Source of the DNA: Tsukamurella spumae
GTDB taxonomy: Bacteria; Actinomycetota; Actinomycetes; Mycobacteriales; Mycobacteriaceae
Length of the DNA: 64,000 nt
Direction of reading: 5' to 3'
Assembly: GCF_012396015.1 (NCBI RefSeq)
Contig: NZ_JAAXOQ010000020.1
Location: forward strand, 21,294-85,293
In this document: piece by piece, positions 1 through 6,907 of the stretch
Layout: each line of letters starts with the position of its first letter
How positions within the stretch are numbered: position 1 is the stretch's first letter
Notes under the pieces: generated by a model
What the model was told of the DNA's origin: nothing
The model's database searches: none
What the model saw: the letters and a program-made list of their open reading frames with translations, nothing else
Position numbers and translations under genes: made by a program

Positions 1-178
1 CCACTGCGAGCACGAGGTTGGCGATGGTCGCCGTGAACGAGGCGATGAGCAGTGCCATCGACACGACGATGTCGGCGCGGGTCTGGCGGCCGCCGACGAG
101 GGTGCGAATGCGGCCGGCCCGACCAGCGTGCGGGTGCTGGGTGCGCACTCCGATGCTGAATCCGGTCATGCCAATCAT
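1..178 (-). CDS. N-terminus of a membrane protein (runs off the left edge)
   Basis: Reading the minus strand from ATG at 178 gives 59 codons without a stop up to the window edge. After a basic, arginine-rich cytoplasmic stretch of about 38 residues comes a hydrophobic segment (VSMALLIASFTATIANLVLAV region), so this looks like the start of an integral membrane protein. A GGACGG element lies just upstream of the ATG; a second in-frame ATG is three codons further on. I do not recognise the family. A perfect 13-bp inverted repeat (208-244) sits 30 bp upstream and may control it. Confidence 0.5.
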   Translation of the reverse strand, partial: MIGMTGFSIGVRTQHPHAGRAGRIRTLVGGRQTRADIVVSMALLIASFTATIANLVLAV

Positions 179-207
179 GATCCGTCCGAACACGACGGAT
201 TCCAAGC

Positions 208-244
208 ACGTTCGATAGAAACCATGACAGATTCTATCGAACGT
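208..244. promoter_or_regulatory. Perfect 13-bp inverted repeat, candidate operator
   Basis: ACGTTCGATAGAA (208-220) is matched exactly by TTCTATCGAACGT (232-244), with an 11-bp spacer. It lies directly upstream of the minus-strand membrane gene starting at 178 and has no U-tract, so an operator for a dimeric regulator is likelier than a terminator. The regulator is not in the window. Confidence 0.5.
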
Positions 245-428
245 GGGTGCCGCGCTGCAGGTGAGCGCCGTAAGGCAATCCTACGGTCTATTACGTCACA
301 TTCGCTTGAATGAACAACAAACATCGGACATTCCGGCGCTTCGGCCACGGGGCGGATTGAACGGGACGCCGTATCAGACTCGATTTCCTACGTCCGTGTA
401 GGTCGGCTATGGTGGTCCACACCACAGC

Positions 429-444
429 TGTGACAGAGTTCACA
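429..444. promoter_or_regulatory. Perfect Crp-type binding site
   Basis: The 16-mer TGTGACAGAGTTCACA is an exact match to the TGTGA-N6-TCACA consensus of CRP/FNR-family regulators, including mycobacterial Crp (Rv3676) and Cmr. It ends 24 bp before the ATG at 469. So close to a start codon it could overlap the promoter and repress; activation would need an upstream start. Direct from sequence; the binding protein is inferred. Confidence 0.6.
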
Positions 445-468
445 ACTGCAAGCACGGAAGGCGGCGCG

Positions 469-621
469 ATGACGGTCAGGCACACACGATCCATCGCCAC
501 GGGCGCGGACGCGGCGGCGCGCAGCTCATGCACCGTGCACTTCTCGCGTTCGCTGGCCCGAACCGGCCTGACGGTCGCCGTGCTGGCGCTCGCCCTCGTG
601 CTCATCATCGCCCTGGGCTGA
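469..621 (+). CDS. Small single-pass membrane protein
   Basis: A 50-residue protein starting at ATG 469, preceded by GGAAGGCGG. An upstream in-frame ATG at 409 would place the Crp-type site inside the coding region and has no ribosome site, so the later start is preferred. Residues 1-30 are polar and basic; about 31-50 form one hydrophobic helix ending at the C-terminus (LTVAVLALALVLIIALG region), typical of a small tail-anchored or membrane-associated protein. No family recognised. The Crp-type site immediately upstream suggests cAMP- or redox-linked control. Confidence 0.5.
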   Translation: MTVRHTRSIATGADAAARSSCTVHFSRSLARTGLTVAVLALALVLIIALG

Positions 622-774
622 CACTCCGGCAGGCGGCTCGACCGGCGCGAACCTCAACAGCACTTCATGCGCATTCGGCCATCCTTATTGCGGAACCATT
701 CCAGATAAGAAAAGCTGGACCAGTAACGTAGGACCAATCAGGGGACGATCGTCCTCGCTATCGAAGGGAAAGAC

Positions 775-1377
775 GTGGCCGTCTACACTCTGCCGGACCT
801 CGACTACGACTACAGCGCTCTCGAGCCCTACATCTCGGCCGAGATCATGGAGTTGCACCACAGCAAGCATCACGCCGCGTACGTGGCCGGCGCCAACCAG
901 GCTCTCGAGCAGCTCGCCGAGGCCCGCGAGGACGGCTCGATCGCCACCAAGGCGCCGCTGCTCTCGAAGAACCTCGCGTTCCACCTGGGTGGCCACACCA
1001 ACCACTCCATCTTCTGGAAGAACATGTCGCCCAACGGCGGCGACAAGCCGGTCGGTGACCTGGCCGCCGCGATCGACGACCAGTTCGGCGGCTTCGACAA
1101 GTTCCAGGCGCACTTCAACGCCGTCGCGATGACGCTGCAGGGCTCCGGCTGGTCCGTGCTCGCGTACGACCACATCGGGCAGCGCCTCGTGATCCAGCAG
1201 CTGACCGACCAGCAGGGCAACATCTCGGAGGCCCTCACTCCGCTGCTGCAGCTCGACATGTGGGAGCACGCCTTCTACCTGCAGTACAAGAACGTCAAGG
1301 GCGATTACGTCAAGGCCTGGTGGAACGTTGTGAACTGGGACGATGTCGCTGCGCGCTACGCCGCCGCCACCGCCTGA
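775..1377 (+). CDS. sodA: Superoxide dismutase, Fe/Mn family (probably Mn)
   Basis: Converts superoxide to hydrogen peroxide and oxygen. The 200-residue protein starts at GTG ([13 protein letters not shown]) after AAGGGAAAG and aligns end to end with mycobacterial SodA. Metal ligands are visible: His28 ([12 protein letters not shown]), His77 (GHTNHSIFW), Asp161 and His165 ([14 protein letters not shown]). The position of the metal-tuning residue His145 of the M. tuberculosis iron enzyme is Gln146 here (TDQQGNI), as in manganese-using mycobacterial enzymes, so Mn is likely. The short C-terminal tail of the M. tuberculosis enzyme is absent. There is no signal peptide. Monocistronic, with a hairpin terminator at 1400-1431. 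Confidence 0.95.
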   Translation: MAVYTLPDLDYDYSALEPYISAEIMELHHSKHHAAYVAGANQALEQLAEAREDGSIATKAPLLSKNLAFHLGGHTNHSIFWKNMSPNGGDKPVGDLAAAIDDQFGGFDKFQAHFNAVAMTLQGSGWSVLAYDHIGQRLVIQQLTDQQGNISEALTPLLQLDMWEHAFYLQYKNVKGDYVKAWWNVVNWDDVAARYAAATA

Positions 1378-1399
1378 GTCCGTATCTCCTCAGCCTCGG

Positions 1400-1431
1400 A
1401 ACCCCGTCCAGCGCACTGCGCCGGCGGGGTT
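1400..1431 (+). terminator. Rho-independent-type terminator after sodA
   Basis: AACCCCG (1400-1406) pairs with CGGGGTT (1425-1431) around an 18-nt GC-rich loop, and TTTCGTCG follows. It lies 23 bp after the sodA stop and before the next gene at 1509. Confidence 0.6.
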
Positions 1432-1508
1432 TCGTCGTTGCGCGTGCTGCGCAGTGCGAGGCCATTCGCTACCGTGAGCCCACAACCCACGTATCTGAAA
1501 GGTCTCCC

Positions 1509-1979
1509 ATGCTCCCCCGTGTCACCGCTGCCCTCACCTCCGTGGCCGCCGTCGCCGTCCTCGCGCCGGCCGTCGCCCACGCCGCGCCCGCCCCCGGCGA
1601 CGAGGCGACCGCGCGCCGGATCGCGTGCGAGCAGTACGCCGTCGGCGCGGTGACCTTCGACTACCGCGATCTCGCGCCGTGGCGCGCACGCCTCGTCCGC
1701 GGTACGTCTCCTGAGCTGTCGACGAAGCTCGCAGACACCTACGACGCCATGCGGGAACTGCTCCAGCCGCTCAAGTGGGTGTCCACCGCGAGCCTGAGCG
1801 GCGCCGAGGTCCGGCACGTCGGTGACGACGTGTGGAAGGCCAGGTGCTTCGTCTCCGTGCACGCCACCAACGTGCAGGCACCGCAGGGCCGGGACGTGTT
1901 GACCGTCTACGAGGTCACACTCGACAAGAAGCGGAACTGGCAGATCACCGACGTCGGCGGCACCCCCAACGGGCTCTGA
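1509..1979 (+). CDS. Secreted Mce-associated-like protein
   Basis: A 156-residue exported protein. The ATG at 1509 is chosen because it begins a clean signal peptide (MLPRVTAALTSVAAVAVL...) with an AHAA cleavage region near residue 30, and AAAGG precedes it. The mature part (VGAVTFDYRDL..., ...LARV-like start, WQITDVGG end) resembles the NTF2-like fold of Mce-associated and related mycobacterial secreted proteins. The family call rests on pattern, not alignment. It may be transcribed with the methyltransferase 37 bp downstream. Confidence 0.6.
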   Translation: MLPRVTAALTSVAAVAVLAPAVAHAAPAPGDEATARRIACEQYAVGAVTFDYRDLAPWRARLVRGTSPELSTKLADTYDAMRELLQPLKWVSTASLSGAEVRHVGDDVWKARCFVSVHATNVQAPQGRDVLTVYEVTLDKKRNWQITDVGGTPNGL

Positions 1980-2016
1980 TCCCCATCGTGTCAGCGCCCG
2001 CTGAGAGAGTGGGCAC

Positions 2017-2622
2017 ATGACGCAGCCGGGATACGACGCCCTCGCCGACACCTACGCCGAGATGTTCCCGGATCCGTACCAGTACCCCATCGAGGCGCAC
2101 GCCGCGGCGGCCTTCGCGGAGGCCGCCGCGGGCCGGATCGGCCGCACCGTCGACGTCGGCTGCGGGCTCGGCCATGTCGCCGCCGACCTCGCCGCCCGCG
2201 GCCTCGACGTGATCGGTGTCGATCCGAGCCCCGGCATGCTCGCCCACGCACGCAGCCTGCACCCCCACGTCGCCTTCTCCGCCGACGATGCCTCGCTGAG
2301 CACCCTGACCGACGGCCCGATCGCCGCGATCCTCGCCCGGTTCAGCCTGATTCACGTGGAACCGTCCGAGGTCCGTTCGACGGTGCGCCGCTGGGCCGCG
2401 CGGGTGTCCGCCGGGACTCCGGTGCTCGTCGCGTTTCAGGCGGCCGACGAGCCCGGTCCGGCGATCGCCTTCGACCACGCCGTCGCGCCGGCCTGGCGGT
2501 GGCATCCGGATGAGTTCGGCGAGGTTCTCGCCGCGGCGGGCTTCGAGGAGTCCTGGCGAATCGTCTACCGCGACAAGAACTACCGGTTCCCCATGGCGCA
2601 GATCCTCGCCCACCGGCGCTGA
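2017..2622 (+). CDS. Class I SAM-dependent methyltransferase
   Basis: A 201-residue Rossmann-fold methyltransferase. The SAM-binding glycine motif VDVGCGLGH is at about residues 45-53, followed by the acidic strand end VIGVDPS (about 66-72) and an SxDDAS loop. These fit the Methyltransf_11/25 group of small-molecule methyltransferases. ATG 2017 follows GAGAGAGTGGG. The substrate cannot be read from sequence. It ends 118 bp before the manganese riboswitch and is probably transcribed separately from the exporter downstream. Confidence 0.8.
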   Translation: MTQPGYDALADTYAEMFPDPYQYPIEAHAAAAFAEAAAGRIGRTVDVGCGLGHVAADLAARGLDVIGVDPSPGMLAHARSLHPHVAFSADDASLSTLTDGPIAAILARFSLIHVEPSEVRSTVRRWAARVSAGTPVLVAFQAADEPGPAIAFDHAVAPAWRWHPDEFGEVLAAAGFEESWRIVYRDKNYRFPMAQILAHRR

Positions 2623-2739
2623 ACGGGGCACCGGCACCGTCGGATACGGGGAGCCGAAACCCTCGCGCCGGAGGCCTGAAGAACCGCGACAGGGCACCGA
2701 AACTCTTGCGCGACTTGCGGTTCCGATAAGGCGTGACTA

Positions 2740-2898
2740 CCCTGGGTGATGCACGAAGGGGAGTAGCCCCCCAATCGCGCGGTCGACACACTGGCACCCC
2801 GATGGCGCCCGGCCCCGCGAACCGCCTCCCGCGGTGGGCGAGACCTTTGTGCCACTTGCGCGGTCCGCGAACGTGGATCCGTGTGGCACAGGTCTTTT
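2740..2898 (+). promoter_or_regulatory. Manganese riboswitch (yybP-ykoY type) with its expression platform
   Basis: The conserved loop AAGGGGAGTAGC is at 2756-2767 and the second conserved loop GCGAGACCTTTG at 2838-2849, the two signatures of the Mn2+-sensing yybP-ykoY aptamer. P1 can form from GTG-AT-GCAC (2746-2754) and GTGCCAC (2849-2855). The same 3' strand can instead pair TGTGCCAC (2848-2855) with GTGGCACA (2883-2890), and AGACC (2841-2845) with GGTCT (2891-2895). That makes a long hairpin running into TTTT at 2895-2898, just before GGAGG. The two folds exclude each other, so Mn binding should disrupt the terminator and turn on the exporter gene at 2912. Confidence 0.9.
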
Positions 2899-2911
2899 CG
2901 GAGGTTCCATC

Positions 2912-3643
2912 GTGTTCAACGCGCTGCTGATCAGTTTCGCGGTCGTCTTCGTCGCCGAGCTCGGCGACAAGTCCCAGCTCATGGCGATGACCTTCGCCGC
3001 CCGCTTCAAGTGGTGGGTCGTCCTCCTGGGCATCACCGCCGCCACCGCCCTCACGCACATCGCCTCGGTCGGCATCGGCTTCGCGCTCGGCTCCACCATC
3101 CCCTCCCAACTCATCACTGCGGTCGCGGGCGTCTCGATGCTGGTCTTCGCGTTCTGGACCTGGCGCGGCGACACCCTCTCGGACGATGAGAGCAGCACCG
3201 CGGACCGCGTCACCCGCTCGGTCTTCCTCGCCGTCGCCTCCGCCTTCTTCCTCGCCGAGCTCGGCGACAAGACGATGCTCGCGACGATCACCCTGACCAC
3301 GCAGCACAACTGGTTCGGCGTCTGGGTCGGGTCGACGCTCGGCATGGTCGCGGCCGATGCCCTCGCCATCGCCGTCGGCGCCGTGCTCGGCTCGAGGCTG
3401 CCCGAGCGCGCCATCGCGATCGGCGCGACGATCCTGTTCTTCGGTTTCGGCGCCTGGCTCCTGGCGGAGGCCTGGCCGGAGCTCGACGGCATCAGCCGCA
3501 TCGTCACCGGGCTGGTCGTGGCCGCCACGGTGGTCGTCGGTGGGCTCGTCGTGCGCCGGGCGCACCGCTCGGCGCCGGCACCGTCGAACCCGGAGGTCCC
3601 GGAGGCGAGCACCCCCGGCCGCGGAAGAACGGCCCTTCACTAA
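2912..3643 (+). CDS. UPF0016/GDT1-family manganese exporter
   Basis: A 243-residue membrane protein with the two signature motifs of the GDT1/TMEM165 (UPF0016) family: ELGDKSQ near residue 15 and ELGDKTM near residue 115. Each sits in a three-helix repeat, giving about six membrane segments. The acidic and polar residues of ELGDK line the cation path; bacterial members expel Mn2+. The GTG at 2912 follows GGAGG, and the longer upstream open frame is the riboswitch. Control by a yybP-ykoY riboswitch strongly supports a Mn export role. The last 35 residues are a polar, proline-rich tail. Confidence 0.9.
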   Translation: MFNALLISFAVVFVAELGDKSQLMAMTFAARFKWWVVLLGITAATALTHIASVGIGFALGSTIPSQLITAVAGVSMLVFAFWTWRGDTLSDDESSTADRVTRSVFLAVASAFFLAELGDKTMLATITLTTQHNWFGVWVGSTLGMVAADALAIAVGAVLGSRLPERAIAIGATILFFGFGAWLLAEAWPELDGISRIVTGLVVAATVVVGGLVVRRAHRSAPAPSNPEVPEASTPGRGRTALH

Positions 3644-3704
3644 TGTGAGACGGGTCGCCCCGCCCACCGGCGGCGGCGCATGCCACCACAGAAGGGAAAC
3701 AGCC

Positions 3705-4463
3705 ATGGACGTGTCCGGCTCCTCCGTCATCGTCACCGGCGCCGCCTCGGGCCTGGGTGCCGCCACCGCCAAGCGCTTCGCCGAGGCGGGCGCGACCGTC
3801 TTCGGGCTGGACCTGCAGCCGTCGATCGACAAGGCCACCCCCGCCGAGAACGTGCACCTCGTCGCCACCGATGTCACCAAGGAGGACGAGGTCCTCGCCG
3901 CGATCGCCGAGGCCGTCAAGGCCGGCCCGCTGCGCGTGGCCGTCAACTGCGCGGGCGTCGGCTGGGCCGGCCGCATCCTGTCCAAGAACGGCCCGCACGC
4001 CCTGGAGCTGTTCCAGACCGTCATCAACATCAACCTGGTCGGCACCTTCAACGTCATGCGCCTGGCCGCCGACCAGATGAGCAAGCAGGAGACCGTCGAC
4101 GCACAGGGCTCGCGCGGCCTCATCGTCAACACCGCGTCGGTCGCGGCCTTCGAGGGTCAGATCGGCCAGATCGCCTACACCGCCTCCAAGGGCGGCGTGC
4201 ACGCGATGACCATCACCGCCGCGCGCGACCTGGCGCAGTTCGGCATCCGCGTCAACACCATCGCCCCCGGCATCATCAACACCCCGATGCTCGCCGGCGT
4301 GACCCCCGAGTTCAAGCAGACGCTCGAGGCCGGCGTGCCCTTCCCCCAGCGCCTCGGCGAGCCCTCCGAGTACGCGGACCTCGCGTACTTCCTCTCGCAG
4401 CACGACTACCTCAACGGCGAGACAGTGCGGATGGATGGGGCCATTCGGATGGCTCCGCGCTGA
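3705..4463 (+). CDS. SDR dehydrogenase, type II 3-hydroxyacyl-CoA dehydrogenase-like
   Basis: A 252-residue classical short-chain dehydrogenase. It has TGAASGLG at residues 11-18 for the cofactor, LDL after strand 2 (favouring NAD), NCAG in place of NNAG, a catalytic serine after VNTAS, and YTASK near 158-162. The C-terminal GETVRMDGAIRMAPR signature is that of the HSD10/HADH2 subgroup, which oxidises 3-hydroxyacyl-CoA and branched hydroxyacyl-CoA. Start ATG 3705 follows GAAGGGAAA. The last codons are duplicated 62 bp downstream (see the repeat at 4440-4523). Confidence 0.88.
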   Translation: MDVSGSSVIVTGAASGLGAATAKRFAEAGATVFGLDLQPSIDKATPAENVHLVATDVTKEDEVLAAIAEAVKAGPLRVAVNCAGVGWAGRILSKNGPHALELFQTVININLVGTFNVMRLAADQMSKQETVDAQGSRGLIVNTASVAAFEGQIGQIAYTASKGGVHAMTITAARDLAQFGIRVNTIAPGIINTPMLAGVTPEFKQTLEAGVPFPQRLGEPSEYADLAYFLSQHDYLNGETVRMDGAIRMAPR

Positions 4464-4523
4464 CCCCGGCGCGACCACCGCGGTCGGCCGCGCGGAGTAC
4501 AGCCATTCGGATGGCTCCGCGCT
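4440..4523. repeat. 22-bp direct repeat duplicating the SDR gene's 3' end
   Basis: The 22 bases at 4440-4461, which encode the end of the SDR protein, recur exactly at 4502-4523. The second copy ends on the stop codon of the convergent membrane gene (4522). Each copy contains the hairpin GCCAT-TCGG-ATGGC. The pair may serve as a bidirectional terminator or be the trace of a local duplication. Confidence 0.7.
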
Positions 4524-5634
4524 AGATCTGCAGTTCCTCCGCCGGCGTCGCCCCCACCGCGTCCGACAGGACGAGGAGCGGGGCGGCGTCGTCGTCTATC
4601 GAGGTGCCCTCGGGCGGCAGCACCATGCTCGACGGTGCCGGGGCCGCGCCGGCCTCGTTGCGTAGATCGATCGCGACGAGCAGGTTGTGCACGTTCTCCT
4701 CGGGGACCCCGTCGCCGAAGTCGTCCGGCAGGTAGGGGCTCAGCTGGACCAGCACGTCCCGGATCTCGACGACGCGCCGCTGGAACCTCAGGTGCGGGTC
4801 CTTCGCGGCGGACCGGGCGTCGAGCACGACCTCGGGTACCGCGGTGGTCAGGAGCTGCCACAGGGGCTCCAGTCGCTTGAAGTCCCGACGGTGCCGCTTG
4901 CGGTAGTCCATCTGCACGAAGAAGCCCCGCACGCCGGGGTAGCTGAGCCCGATGACGAACAGCACGATCCCCACCGCGGTACACCCGCGGGAGATCGTGA
5001 GCAGGACCGGCCAGGACACGGCGTGCGTCATGCTGGTGAGCACGAAGACGACCTGGGTGAGCGAGCCGATCGCCGTCAGCGCGAGACCTGCGGCCATGAG
5101 CCGCAAGGAGGTCACCAGGTAGCCGTCCGCGAAGGGCATCAGTCGCGTGAGGGACAGGACGCAGTCCGCGAGGCCGTACATGAGGTAGCCGCCCGCGATC
5201 GCGAAGAACACGGCGAAGCCGAGCTCCTGCACGGTGAGCGTGTCCAGCGTGGCATCGCGCAGCGACGGCGGCATCACCGTCATGGCGACGGACAGGCCGA
5301 TGACGGATGCGAGCAGCGGGATCGCTTCCATCCCGGCACGGCGCTGGCGCGCCGATTCGGTGGGGCCGTAGAAGAAGGCGACGGCGAGAGCGGCCACGCC
5401 CAGTGCGAGGGCCGCGTATCCGCCGAGCCGGCTGGAGCCGCGCCACAGCGCACCGTCGATGCTCGCGGCGAGCGGTGAGTTCAGCAGGAGCACCGCCACG
5501 GTGAGCGCCGCGATGGCGACGGTCACCGCGACGGCCTGAATGCCGGCCTTGGCGCGGTAGAGCCTGTCGACGCGGTAACACAGCACCAGGGTGAAGAACG
5601 CGACGCCGACTACGTTCACGACCTTCACAGCCAC
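4522..5634 (-). CDS. Seven-TM putative transporter, DUF6545/MAB_1171c-like
   Basis: A 370-residue protein with seven hydrophobic helices in the first 250 residues and a soluble, acidic C-terminal domain of about 120. This layout and the neighbouring XRE and ImmA/IrrE genes match the actinobacterial MAB_1171c family putative transporter (DUF6545). GTG at 5634 is chosen because GGAGG lies 9 nt upstream; a second GTG two codons later would give a 4-nt GTGA overlap with the ImmA/IrrE stop. Either way the two genes are translationally coupled. Substrate and function are unknown. Confidence 0.7.
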   Translation of the reverse strand: MAVKVVNVVGVAFFTLVLCYRVDRLYRAKAGIQAVAVTVAIAALTVAVLLLNSPLAASIDGALWRGSSRLGGYAALALGVAALAVAFFYGPTESARQRRAGMEAIPLLASVIGLSVAMTVMPPSLRDATLDTLTVQELGFAVFFAIAGGYLMYGLADCVLSLTRLMPFADGYLVTSLRLMAAGLALTAIGSLTQVVFVLTSMTHAVSWPVLLTISRGCTAVGIVLFVIGLSYPGVRGFFVQMDYRKRHRRDFKRLEPLWQLLTTAVPEVVLDARSAAKDPHLRFQRRVVEIRDVLVQLSPYLPDDFGDGVPEENVHNLLVAIDLRNEAGAAPAPSSMVLPPEGTSIDDDAAPLLVLSDAVGATPAEELQI

Positions 5635-6128
5635 CGAGAATGTCCTCCCAACGCACGTTGGATACCGCGCAGGCTGTCGTGCTTCGCGGTGCGCCCGGCC
5701 AGGGCGCCGGCTTCGGACGCCCAGCCGAGGATGATGGAGGCGATCATTTCGGCCTCCCACTCGTTCGCATCGTCGTAACAGGTCCGGTGCAGGGCGGCGT
5801 CGGCCTCCTCGGCGGGGATCTGCTCCGCGTTCGCCGAGGGGCCGGCGTTCTGATGGCCGGCGATCAGGTGGCCGAACTCGTGGATGATGATCTGGTCGCG
5901 ATGGGTGCGCGAGGTGTTGGCCTGGTAGAAGAAGTAGTCCGCATCGTCACCGACGAGCCACAGCCCGTTCGGCATGCCGACGGGAAGCGGCTGCGAGATG
6001 ACCAGGATGTCCGGACCGCGGCGTTTGCCGTACTTCTCGCACAGCTGCACGGCGTCGAAGGGCAGGTCGAGATCGAGACTGCGCACCTCGTTCTCACAGA
6101 GGCGGCGGAGGGCCTTGACGGTACGCAC
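5625..6128 (-). CDS. ImmA/IrrE-family zinc metallopeptidase
   Basis: A 167-residue protein with the HEFGH zinc motif (HExxH) near residue 84 and a downstream glutamate in NEWEAEMIAS that fits the third ligand. These define the ImmA/IrrE (DUF955) peptidase family. Known members cleave an XRE-type repressor (ImmA/ImmR, IrrE/DdrO) in response to a signal. The EspR-like XRE gene 102 bp upstream is the natural candidate substrate and the 7-TM gene downstream the candidate output or sensor. That chain is inference. Confidence 0.85.
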   Translation of the reverse strand: MRTVKALRRLCENEVRSLDLDLPFDAVQLCEKYGKRRGPDILVISQPLPVGMPNGLWLVGDDADYFFYQANTSRTHRDQIIIHEFGHLIAGHQNAGPSANAEQIPAEEADAALHRTCYDDANEWEAEMIASIILGWASEAGALAGRTAKHDSLRGIQRALGGHSRWL

Positions 6129-6230
6129 GGCCCCTCCTTCAACGGATCCGGGAGGGACGGTGCGGACCGGCAGGACGCGCGCTCGCGGCCCGTTCTACGA
6201 GCCGTCGAGCGCCGGGTCAACCGGAGAAGG

Positions 6231-6722
6231 TTACAGTCCCTCAGTCTCGCGAGAGTCTACGGGAAGTTCCGGCGGATCGGCGGGGAGGCCCTGCTGCACC
6301 CGGAGCACCTTGATCAGCTCGTTGACCATGTTCACCGAGTCGGGCGAGAGGCCTGCCAGGCGGAACGCGGCCATCTGCACCTTGGTGTCGGCCTGGAGCC
6401 GCATGAGGTGGATCTGGTCACGCGTGCGCTGGGCCGCCTCGTCCTCGAGGAAGTAGTGCACGTCCACACCGAACGCCGCTGAGATGCCCTCGACGGTGCG
6501 GAACGACGGCGACTTGGCCTTGCCCGAGCGCAGCTGGCTCAGGTAGGACTCGCCCAGGCGGAAGCCCAGGGCCGTCGATCGCTGGGCGATCGCCTTGGCG
6601 GTGAATGCGCGACCGTTGGGGCCGGGCACCGTGCGGAACAGCTCCTCGAGCCGACTGGCGAACAGACCCTGACCCACCAGGGCGTCGCTGTCGTACTTTT
6701 TACCTGTATCCACTTGTGCCAT
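6231..6722 (-). CDS. EspR-like XRE-family transcriptional regulator
   Basis: A 163-residue protein. FASRLEELF, ESYLSQLRSGK and VEGISAAFGVDVHYFLEDE (residues about 22-95) form the extended helix-turn-helix of the EspR group. The C-terminal RLAGLSPDSVNMVNELIKVL helices match EspR's dimerisation region. EspR in M. tuberculosis is a nucleoid-associated regulator of ESX-1 secretion. Here the gene heads a unit with ImmA/IrrE peptidase and the DUF6545 protein, so it is probably a local regulator. ATG 6722 follows AGAGAGGG. Confidence 0.8.
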   Translation of the reverse strand: MAQVDTGKKYDSDALVGQGLFASRLEELFRTVPGPNGRAFTAKAIAQRSTALGFRLGESYLSQLRSGKAKSPSFRTVEGISAAFGVDVHYFLEDEAAQRTRDQIHLMRLQADTKVQMAAFRLAGLSPDSVNMVNELIKVLRVQQGLPADPPELPVDSRETEGL

Positions 6723-6907
6723 CCCTCTCTATCGCCGGCACGACCTGCCCTGTGGTCCCACCTCGTCTGTTGCGAGTCCACCAAGCTTGATCACACTATA
6801 GCGCACTTTGCCATCGGCCACGATCTCTTCGTGATCGCCTATCAGATCGCCGCGACCATGCTGTATTCTTACCCATAACTGTGCGACAACTGCGGAAGGG
6901 GTGCGTC
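6723..6907. promoter_or_regulatory. Divergent intergenic region with candidate promoters
   Basis: 185 bp separate the EspR-like gene and the secreted-protein gene. It is AT-rich relative to its flanks. TGTATTCT near 6861 resembles a -10 element for the rightward gene, and ACTATAGCGC near 6796 could serve the leftward one. I see no long perfect inverted repeat. Confidence 0.35.

Noticed and set aside
2342..4132. 596-codon leftward frame across the exporter and SDR genes
   Set aside because: Antisense to two well-supported genes and the riboswitch; no domain.
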